From: Adiantum capillus-veneris
Taxonomy: Eukaryota; Streptophyta; Polypodiopsida; Polypodiales; Pteridaceae
Reading direction: 5' to 3'
DNA length: 64,000 bases
Assembly (NCBI GenBank): GCA_014529385.2
Contig: CM043958.1
Coordinates: forward strand, 75,015,169-75,079,168
Shown piece by piece: positions 56,161 to 64,000 of this stretch (position 1 is the stretch's first letter; each line of letters begins with the position of its first letter). The position numbers and the translations under genes are program-made. Under the pieces are notes generated by a model, which was not told the origin of the DNA, did no database searches, and saw only the letters and a list, made by a program, of their open reading frames with translations.

Positions 56161-56390
56161 CTTTAGTATTAGTTTTTTTTCTTGCATAACTATGTAAAGG
56201 CTATTCATGTGAGTATTACCCTGGGATTGAATAGTGGAATTTAGTACTATATAAAAATCTACCTTGTTTATGCTTTCAAACTTATCTCAAACTTAAAAAT
56301 TATGCACACTAAATAAAGACAATGGCCAAACCATAAACAACACCCAGAACAATGTTTTTTCTGAGTCGATGGTTTAGACGCATTGGTTAA

Positions 56391-57701
56391 CACTAGGTTG
56401 GTAACCTAACTAGACTCAAAAGTGTCCTTTCAGGGTTTTGAAAAAACTCCCAAAACCATAGTAGATCCATGAATTTTGGAAAATACTTTCATGAGCTTAT
56501 ATTTCAAGGACTACTACATATGGAAAAAATGAGAGACATGTAAAATTTCTCATCCCTTGGTCATAACAAACCTCCAAAGTTGATGGACTAGTTCATTTTA
56601 CCCAAAACAACCATTTCTTACGATTGATTGCATATAGATGAGGCTAGGGATTTTTGTAGGACATGAGATAAAATTCCTCGTTAACTTCAATGGGTTGGTG
56701 ATCAAATCATATGGTTTCTTTTACCTCACTATTTTTCTTTTTGGAAAAAAAAGGGTATAAAAAAGTTGCATTTTTGTCATTACGAGAACCTATCATCAAA
56801 GTTTCTATAGTCATGCTCAATACAGATGCTATATACATGTCTTCTTAGCTCCCTTTGGGCCTTTGGATTACAAAGGATCCATGGAGCATGTCAAAAGAAT
56901 AATAGATGTCTTACCAAGTGGAACCTTGCAGACAATGATGAAGTGATAAATACAACAAAGATGATTAAACTGGGTTTAGCATTATGACCTATAGGATCCC
57001 ATAGAAACTAGTCAATATCTAACCAAATTTGAATTTTACAATTAGATAGGTTACTACCTTCAAAATGCACACAATTGGCCTAAGAAATAGCAATCTTGAG
57101 AAAGCTATACTTGCTACACTAGAGTATTCTTCTGAAATTGAAAACCTCAACCATTGTCGTATACTATGCTATATAGCATATTAGGTACTCCAAAACTCAA
57201 GGAAGATTAGTTTTATGTTACACATGCCACTTACATAATCAAAATTGAATTTGGATATCAAGAAAGCCACTAAAAAAATCATAAAAGTGCTAAATTTGAC
57301 CTAAAAATAGGATTAGGCAATTTTTGTAATTTGGTCATAACTTTCAACTTTAACACTTAAACCTTCCTAGAAGTATCAGAACATGATGAGGACTACTAAG
57401 CCTAATCATCTAGCAATATAAACCTCAAAAACATGAAGTTTAGAGTGGTATAGTTGCAAAACTTTGAAAAAAAAAACCAAAAATAGGCTCCATTTTTCCA
57501 CATAGTTTAGGTTCAAAAATGTTGTGCAAGAGTAAGGTTAGTGGTGAGGTCAATTTTCCAAACAAATGTCAAGTTTTCTTCAGCTCATAAGGTAGCTTTG
57601 TGGATATATTTCACCTAAAAATTCAGTCTCAAACTCTTCAAATAATTCAAGCAAAATGGTCACTTAACAAGACATAAAACTGTCTCATTACCAACCTAGT
57701 G
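56391..57701. mobile_element. 1.3-kb segment with 14-bp inverted ends between TTAA sites
   Basis: The left end is TTAA then CACTAGGTTGGTAA (56391-56404). The right end is TTACCAACCTAGTG (57688-57701) then TTAA. The interior is non-coding. A TTAA duplication with short inverted ends fits piggyBac-type transposition; CACTA-type would need a 3-bp duplication, and TAA/TTA do not match as direct repeats. A purine run on the minus strand at 57737-57752 also leaves an LTR-like reading open. Confidence 0.5.
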
Positions 57702-57759
57702 TTAATTAAGAGTAAGGGCTAGAAGGAGTCCTTACAATCTCCCCAACAAAAAGAAAGAG

Positions 57760-59400
57760 TTTTCCTCAACTCAACAATAAAAAAAGTCAATAAATCTTCA
57801 ATCGCAAGCTACGCCTTTAACTTTTATGTTATGCTAATTCATTCTTCGCTAGTTGGATCATCTACATAAGGCGCAATCTCTCCTTCTTACTAAGATCTTC
57901 TTAGGATTATCTCTTTTAACACTTTTTGTTGTCTCTTTGCTCATTACCTTAGTTAATGGATCAGTAGCAAGAGCTGGTTTTATATGTGGCCATTCCTCAT
58001 CTTCAACAAGAAAGTGAATCTATAAGGAGAGGTTTTGTGGAGTGATATGAGCGTCTGCTCTTCCATCACTCGGGGACTTCAATAGTGCAAACCAAATGGG
58101 TGGAAGTTTCAAATCATAACAAGGGTGACACTTTGGGGTCGGGAGCTCTTTTGCAACAATGGTCGCTTGGCTATGGTTATTGAAGCTATGGGTCTGGGTC
58201 CTCAATATTACTGTGTGAAGAGGTCAATGCATCAAGGGTCTTTTGAACGAATCTCTTTTCTTGCACAATTACTTCTCATCAGGAGATATATATTTACTCT
58301 CACTTTGGTTTATGTCTTAGAGGGCCCTTTAACATAGCAACAATTTCACAACGAATTCTTCCTATGGATGAAAGGAAAATTATGTGCCCTGCTTGTGATA
58401 GTTTCTTGTGATGGATGGGCTTATTGACTTGTAAAAATATATATATCTTTTTTGTTTCTCTTAACAAGCTCATCATATATTAAGATTTTGGTTATTGTCT
58501 TGAGTCCTTCTTTCTTTGATATCTCTTGACAAACAGAGTTAGAATCGTTCTTGGCTTCCTATGTCTGGTATTTTGTAAAACTCCTTGAAATAAATACAAA
58601 TGTAGCTAAATTTATTTATATATTTATTTGTCAATTTCATACAGTGATCCGAGTTACAAAAAGGATAACACTAATCTTGTGATTATGTAGCAAAAATAGT
58701 CAGGTTACATTGCTTGGTGACACAAAAAGGTTACAAGATGAAGCTTGTATTCATTGATTACATCAACTAGGGAAGATAAATATGATTACAAAAGGACAAA
58801 TCACATTACAAAAGGTGAGGAAATCGAGAAATAAGAGGTGATTGGTCCTCCTAGGAAGCATCTTTGTGGGATATTCCTTCCACTGGATCAAAACTCCCTA
58901 AACCATTTTGTGTGACAGCTTCATCTCCTTCATGTCTATCTTTTTCTCTAGCTCCATCATCATACTCTCTCTTAGTCCAGAGAATGGGGAATTGTCAATT
59001 CCAAACATTAGCATCCAAGCCAGCATAAACATTGGTTTGTTTATCTATCTCATCCTTTACTAAAATGAAGTTTATTGTTGCTGATCTAGGTGAGTTGACG
59101 GTTGGACCTTGAGAATGAAAATGAGTGGTAGGGGGAGTTCATTCTTGGGTTGGGTTTCTCCCTCTAGCTCTAAGGTTTTTAGAATGTTCCCATTGATTGA
59201 GGTGACATTAGGAAGAGAATGGGGTCTAGGAGGGCCCCTTTATTTGGTAGTTTAAGGAAGTCAAATCTTTAGTATTAAGAAAGTAATCAAAGGACAACTT
59301 TTGAATTCAGACAGGCAAATGGCTAGTTTATTTGAACTCAAAGTTTCCCCCCAAAATGGAATTTAAAATCTAGCGGGTAAAACCATATCATGTAGCATAT
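57760..59400. other. stretch with no recognised feature
   Basis: Short frames (58020-58205 minus, 58125-58337 plus) show no family resemblance. No repeat termini are evident. Confidence 0.45.
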
Positions 59401-59406
59401 CTATGG

Positions 59407-59667
59407 AAAGAGCTCGACACGTAGATTGCAGATCTATGATCTCCGCTCAAATCGGAGATCATATGTGGAAGTTATGGAAGGCCAAAATCTTGAAATTGTC
59501 CACCTCCTTTTTGGGGGGAAAAGTGCATCCTTTGACCACTCTTACACATCTCTTACACACCCACCATTCTTGCACACATGGCGTACACCTATTTGTCAAA
59601 ATTTTAATCACCTCCATAAGCTAATGGAAAATAAAGAGGCCCTCCTACACCCCATCCTCTTCCTAAT
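59407..59667. repeat. right copy of the 255-bp direct repeat
   Basis: It is similar to 51606-51870. Beyond both ends the two loci lose similarity, without obvious TG...CA borders. Confidence 0.75.
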
Positions 59668-60600
59668 GTTCTGAAAGTTAACATGACGGGCCAAATTACT
59701 AGGGTCGTTTCCTTGAGGGCATTTGACCTTCTTATGACCAAATTCCAGGCACTGAGGCGAGCTTTTCCATGCATGGGAACCCCCCCATATATCTTTGCCC
59801 TTTTACCAAAATATTTTCTATTATATAGGTTACTTTTGATTTTTCTTCTCTTTTTCACAAAAGTTTTAGCCTTTATTAAATAAATAAGACTTATGCTAAT
59901 CAATCACGATGTAGCATAAATAAGTAAGCTTTCTTTGTTGATCTCTCTTTTGACCTTAAATATTAAATATATATATATTCTATTATTTTCTAATATATTT
60001 TTTCATGTATATATATTAGTCCACTCTACCAAATATTTTATTCACTAGTTTTCATTTTCAAACCTCAACCCCACTTTCAAATTTCAATAATACCTCCATC
60101 TAAATGATTGACAATCTTTTCAACACTCTAGGTCATGTTTTCATACACATGAAGGAGCTTACACTTGAAGGCAAGAGAGAAGTCCACTCAAAGGGGACCA
60201 CCAAAAGACTTTTGCAGCCACAAATAATACATTATTTGGCTGAATTTTTTAAGTAAAGAAGAACCCCGAATCTAAAGGAGCGTTCAACATGAAAGATGTA
60301 GCTCGTGATCTCAACTTTTAGCTCAATTTTTTTTCAGAATTTTTGGAGTTATGAACACGGAGATATGATTTTTGTAGTGGAGCCCAGTTTTCTCGTGTAA
60401 TGGTGACACAGGGCATCCCCACTTTTCTTCCTTTTAGAATGGCTATGGTTCTACAAGTCTTCAAGCATGATTACAAGAGACAAGGCTATTTTAATGAGGT
60501 CTTGGCTAGTCTAGAGTAATTCTATCACCATTTTTGGAGGATCCATCCTCATCAACAAATATCCACCTTCGACAACCTCTCTTATAATTTTCTTACCTCT
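59668..60600. other. non-coding, probably including U3 of the R LTR
   Basis: No gene is seen. The 5' edge of the R LTR must lie here or further left, but the U3 part is too different from element O to place it. Confidence 0.4.
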
Positions 60601-61682
60601 CTCTTCTCTCCCTAATAAGCTTATGTCTATCCAAAGCTAGACTATTGTAAATATTTCCTATCCTCTACATCCTACCCACATTCTCTCTTTTTCTCTCTCT
60701 ATTGACTCTGGTATTTTAAATAATGAGGAGACAACATGGGAGCCACAGTCACATGCACCCCATTTTCCTAGTCACCAAAGTGGGACACTCACCTCAAATA
60801 GAAATATTGCTAAATCCTTCCCTCCTTCCCTATATAAGGAGGCCATGAGAGCTCACTTGGGAGAGAGAACACACACACACACACACACACCTATCCATAC
60901 ACACTCTTGTGCTACATGCTTGTAGCATGAACCCTAATCACATAATCACAACACCATCATCATCACCATCACCATGCACACAAGATGAGCAACACACCTC
61001 CACACCACTTGTAATTAAGGGTTGAAGGCACAATTTCAAGAAGAAGAAGGGTGGACCAACTCATGATATTCCTCACCATCAACTTCCATCTCTCCATTAT
61101 GCCTCCTACGATCTTGTTCCCTTCTCATTTTCCTGCCATACACTACCTATTGTATTCATCTTTTGCAAGCAATCAACACACTCCATCTTGGTGCCATACT
61201 TTGTGTCACTTTGGATACATCTCATTGTGAGTATGGTATATGCTTGTTCCTTGCCATTTTTTTCTGCTTATGTTAAGGTGTGCGGATTCGCCACCACACA
61301 CACATTCTCTCTCTCTCCCTCTCATATTCCTATCATCTTGCTACTTCCATCTTAAGGTGTGCGGATTCTCCACCTTTTGTATGATAAGTGAGCATACTTG
61401 CATGTATCCCTGACCTCGTTATCTTCCTTACTACATGCACGCGTAGCGAGCCCATTCTCACTCACTCACCACTCCTCTCACCTTATTTTCCGACCACCCC
61501 ATTCCACATTTGAGCGTGGATCTTGAAATTGTTTTCCATGCATGCTTCATTGTGTATATGTATGCATCCTAGCCGCATATCTTGCTAGGTGGTTCCCCTA
61601 TTGTGTATTCCCCATGATGAGGCCATTGTGCATAGTCTTGGTGTAGAGGCTACCGGGTCTATTTTTTCACTTCCGCCTCTCA
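60600..61682 (+). repeat. 5' LTR of element R (3' portion recognised)
   Basis: It ends CCGCCTCTCA at 61682, 2 bp before the primer region. Its U5 shares GCATCCTAGCCGCAT and GGTGTAGAGGC with the O LTR in the same order, so it is the same family. A TATA box (CCCTATATAAGGAGG) lies at 60831 and an AC tract at about 60869-60889. A GGTGTGCGGATT repeat occurs near 61277 and 61354. The start is uncertain. Confidence 0.7.
60831..60838 (+). promoter_or_regulatory. TATA box of element R
   Basis: TATATAAG lies about 850 bp before the LTR end. The O LTRs have TATATAAA about 960 bp before theirs. Confidence 0.65.
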
Positions 61683-61684
61683 TT

Positions 61685-61734
61685 TGGTGCCCCCACTGAG
61701 GATCGAACTCAAGACCTTCAGTTTACAAGACTGA
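61685..61734 (+). other. extended primer-binding region of R, 3' half of tRNA-Thr(UGU)-like
   Basis: The reverse complement folds as the 3' half of a tRNA: anticodon arm TCAGT-CTTGTAA-ACTGA (anticodon TGT), variable AGGTC, T-arm TTGAG-TTCGATC-CTCAG, acceptor strand TGGGGGC, discriminator A and CCA. That is 50 nt, against the usual primer match of 18 or fewer. No 5' half (D-arm) is present, so it is not a tRNA gene. Confidence 0.85.
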
Positions 61735-61757
61735 AAACCCTAAACTATTGTGAATGG

Positions 61758-62018
61758 ATGAATGAGTATGAAGGATTTTCTAACTGGACAACAGAAGAAG
61801 AAGAGCTCCAAGCACAACTAGACGAACTTCGCATCTCCATCGAAGCTCGAGTGCCAGGCGTAACGGTAATCGATTTGAAGTGGGAGAGTCAACCAACGCG
61901 CCAAACCCAGTGGATATACATAGGCCAAGTGCCAAGAAGAAGAAGGAGAAGGTCGAAACCATGTCCGCAACCTACAACCAACCAACAACAACAAAATGGA
62001 AGGAGCTTTGCACAATAG
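61758..62018 (+). CDS. small conserved ORF A of element R
   Basis: It is 86 codons, starting MNEYEGFSNWTTEEEELQAQ and ending in a basic tail RRRRRRSKPCPQPTTN. It is homologous to 31361-31591 of element O from EEELQAQLDELRIS onward. It begins 23 bp after the tRNA-like region. No known family. The end overlaps the ATG of ORF B by 23 bp. Confidence 0.6.
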   Translation: MNEYEGFSNWTTEEEELQAQLDELRISIEARVPGVTVIDLKWESQPTRQTQWIYIGQVPRRRRRRSKPCPQPTTNQQQQNGRSFAQ

Positions 62019-62220
62019 AGAATCAACACTATTCTACTTTGAGAATCAGGTAACTCAAGTCACGGAGGTAATTATCATAGTCAGTTTTCAAGTCGCACCT
62101 GATGCTGCAGCACAGATAACAGAAGCATTGGCTCACACTCTCACTAGAGAAACTAGGGATCTACTGAGTTTGTTTCAGGAAAGAACACCACCCTCTCCTA
62201 CAAGCTTGGACAGTGACTAA
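61996..62220 (+). CDS. small conserved ORF B of element R
   Basis: It is 74 codons, starting MEGALHNRESTLFYFENQ and ending SPTSLDSD, like O 31159-31383 with about seven replacements. It has a hydrophobic core (VTEVIIIVSFQ), then a helix-like QITEALAHTLTRETRDLL. Ends 17 bp before the ATG of ORF C. Function unknown. Confidence 0.65.
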   Translation: MEGALHNRESTLFYFENQVTQVTEVIIIVSFQVAPDAAAQITEALAHTLTRETRDLLSLFQERTPPSPTSLDSD

Positions 62221-62237
62221 GCACCTCTAAGCTTCAC

Positions 62238-62456
62238 ATGAATCAGGACAACCTACCTCAAGACAGATCACACATACCAACACGTGTACGCTCAATCAAG
62301 GTAATAGTGGACTTGAAGATTCACTACCAGCACGTCATTGACACCATGCCGGGTGGGGAGCGGTTTTTTGAGGTTCTGGCATCAGATCAGCCATTTGTTT
62401 TACCTTTGGTACAAGGCAATGTACCGTTTGAAGTTTTAATCTATGTCCTAGTATAA
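62238..62456 (+). CDS. small conserved ORF C of element R
   Basis: It is 72 codons, starting MNQDNLPQDRSHIPTRVRSI and ending NVPFEVLIYVLV, like O 30923-31141. ORF B and C starts are exactly 242 bp apart in both elements. It lies 52 bp upstream of the longer gag start. Function unknown. Confidence 0.65.
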   Translation: MNQDNLPQDRSHIPTRVRSIKVIVDLKIHYQHVIDTMPGGERFFEVLASDQPFVLPLVQGNVPFEVLIYVLV

Positions 62457-62508
62457 TAGGGTATACACGCCTCTTTGTAAAGAAGAAAAAAATTTTGCAA
62501 GTTAAGAA

Positions 62509-63720
62509 GTGTGTCTTTCTAGCTCTCTCTCAGTAATCATGGCAAGTGTAGCATTTCCAACCTTTACTGGTAAGGTGGGCGAGGATGCTGCAGACTTTCT
62601 AGACAACTTGGAAATAGCATGTGTCATCTCTGCGAGAGATGATGATGCTTCGCGCTTGCGCATCTTCCCACTTCTAATGAAGGTGGAGGCAAGATCATGG
62701 TACAATGCCTTGGCACAAGAAACCAAGGAACGGTGGGACTTATTAAGGGCAGCCTTTGTCAAGCGTTTTGGAGAGGGCACAACATCAGAGAAACTATGGC
62801 AATTGTTGACAGAGTTGAAGCAGAGCAGTATGCTGGAATACGCATCATATGAGTCAAAGTTTGTAGATTTATGGGGGCGATGGGTTGCATCGCTAAGAGA
62901 GGATGAGGGGGCACCTGATTTCCTAAAGAAGGATCGGTTTGTGGCTGGGTTATGGCCAACTCTTAAAGAGAAGGTGAAGGGAAGGTTTCCTGCTACGTAT
63001 GAGCTAGCAGTTGAAGTGGCCCACCTTAAAGACAAGAGGTTGCGCCTACAAGCCAGGAATATCGATGGAGAGAAAGCCGTTAGGACCCCACCACCTCTAG
63101 CACCACCTACAACAGTCGCCCAGAGGATTCAACCACAAGAACCAATTGAAGATCAACAAGACCTGCTCAACTGAATCACCAATCAACTTGAGAATCTCTC
63201 AGTCCATTTGATACAACAAGGGCATGCACACAATCGCAACCAAGAGCAAGGGAGAGGACAACGAAGGCAAAACCAAGAATACCACTGCTACAATTGTGGG
63301 GAGGATGGTCATGGCATGTACTACTGTCCACAACCAAGGAGGCAGAATTTCAACAGAGGAGCCAGACAAAACCAGGTTTCACCACCAAGAGCAAGACCAC
63401 CACCACCGAGGGCACCACGACAAGCACCACCCGTGCAAATCTTACAACCACCGATTCAACCACCACCACCACAACCTCTCATTCCACCCTTACCCCCACC
63501 ACCAGTTGGAAATCAAACAGTAAGCGTCATCAGTCTTGAAGGTAAGGGAAAGGAGAAAGTGGAGGAGGATAAGACCAAGGTTAAAGGAGTAGATGCCATT
63601 GGGGTAAAACGGGCTAGGCATGGTGAATCTTCTCAAAAGGAAGAAAAGATGAAGAATAAAGGGGAATCTAGCAAAAAGCCGTCCAAGTCACGACGTAAAA
63701 TTGACATTGTAGATTTCTCT
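62509..63720 (+). pseudogene. gag of element R
   Basis: ATG 62509 gives MCLSSSLSVIMASVAFPTFT; the inner ATG at 62539 (MASVAFPTF) is equally plausible and has the more typical start. Capsid motifs: AADFLDNLEIACVISARD, EARSWYNALAQETKERW, FVKRFGEGTTSEKLWQLL, YASYESKFVDLWGRWVASL, LKEKVKGRFPATYELAVEVA. A TGA at 63172-63174 interrupts the frame, which continues to the canonical zinc knuckle CYNCGEDGHGMYYC (63286-63327), a Pro-rich spacer and a Lys/Glu-rich segment. The frame leads without shift into protease. Confidence 0.93.
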
Positions 63721-64000
63721 TTGGGTGAATGTTCTAAACCATATGATTTGGTTCAAGATGTTTCTGTGCAGGGCCCAAAAATCGCCTGGCCCCAGTTACT
63801 CCACCTAGCACCTAGGGTGAGGAGACAATGGACAAAGATGGTTAACACGAGGCGACCAAAGCCAAAGATAGCTGGGGCTATCTCCGGGAGGAATCTAGAC
63901 GACATACTACCAGTGATGGATGCTTACATCAAAGGGCAACACATCTCCAATATCTACATCGATGGTGGCGCACAAATATGCGTCATGAGTGAAAAAATGA
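63721..64000 (+). CDS. protease of element R, start (cut by window end)
   Basis: It continues the gag frame: after a linker (RRQWTKMVNTRRPKPK, LDDILPVMDAYIKGQ) the active site reads NIYIDGGAQICVMSE near 63950-63990. The DGGA form equals that of element O. The domain is incomplete because the window ends about 15 codons after the catalytic Asp. Confidence 0.85.
   Translation, partial: MGECSKPYDLVQDVSVQGPKIAWPQLLHLAPRVRRQWTKMVNTRRPKPKIAGAISGRNLDDILPVMDAYIKGQHISNIYIDGGAQICVMSEKM

Larger units (their letters stand above)
61685..64000 (+). mobile_element. Ty3/gypsy element R (O family), internal part, runs off the window
   Basis: The order is primer region, ORFs A, B and C, gag, then protease cut by the window end. 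Layout and protein sequence match element O closely, on the opposite strand. Only one in-frame stop is seen in gag, so this copy is better preserved than O. Confidence 0.92.

Noticed and set aside
61685-61734. tRNA gene
   Set aside because: Only the 3' half is present with CCA encoded, and it sits exactly where a primer-binding site belongs. No D-arm or 5' acceptor strand is found next to it.

Overview
The window looks like land-plant nuclear DNA, and everything recognisable in it is mobile-element sequence. Evidence: copia and gypsy polyproteins with plant-type primer sites (complementary to tRNA-iMet and tRNA-Asp), a Tat-type gypsy with a second RNase H, a chromodomain gypsy, MITE-like foldbacks and long microsatellites. 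I see no host gene, rRNA, complete tRNA or CRISPR. Such density of old, nested elements suggests a large, repeat-rich genome (fern, lycophyte or gymnosperm would fit), but the species cannot be named from the sequence.

Layout. 1-1922: 3' end of a copia element (A, + strand) with an open RT-RNase H frame and its 3' LTR. 1923-4600: no convincing gene, but an array of spaced palindromes. 4621-40931: a five-layer nest. The outermost element is a decayed gypsy (Z, - strand), with gag, PR, RT and RNase H at 40931-34327 and integrase plus an unusual retropepsin/W-P-K tail at 7029-4621. Z is split by a Tat-type gypsy (O, - strand, 7030-34326, LTRs of about 2.4-2.6 kb). O is split inside its integrase by a copia element (C, + strand, 10191-26308, 5-bp duplication TCCTT). 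C is split inside gag by a non-autonomous LTR element (N, + strand, 11310-22113, duplication CTTGT). C also carries a 174-bp MITE-like insertion in its RT (24822-24995, duplication AAAGCACA). Subtracting insertions gives about 5.1 kb for C and about 11.2 kb for O, both sensible lengths.

40932-44880: non-coding, with a foldback element and a small tandem duplication. 44900-51560: a gag remnant (H, + strand) split by a young chromodomain gypsy (G, 45326-51344) whose 1.6-kb LTRs differ by only about 1 percent and whose interior has lost gag, protease and the start of RT. 51560-60600: mostly AT-rich decayed sequence with a 150-bp tandem repeat, a minus-strand gypsy gag, a 1.3-kb TTAA-bounded inverted-repeat segment and a 255-bp direct repeat pair. 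60600-64000: LTR, primer site, three small ORFs, gag and the start of protease of a second copy (R, + strand) of the O family, running off the window.

The most interesting points are: (1) O and R have a primer-binding region matching about 50 nt, the whole 3' half, of a tRNA-Thr(UGU)-like tRNA instead of the usual 18 nt or fewer; (2) both carry the same three short ORFs before gag; (3) a retropepsin followed by tandem W-V/I-P-K repeats occurs both in N and behind the Z integrase; (4) N and the 2.3-3.4 kb region carry arrays of 20-26-bp palindromes with different sequence but the same design.
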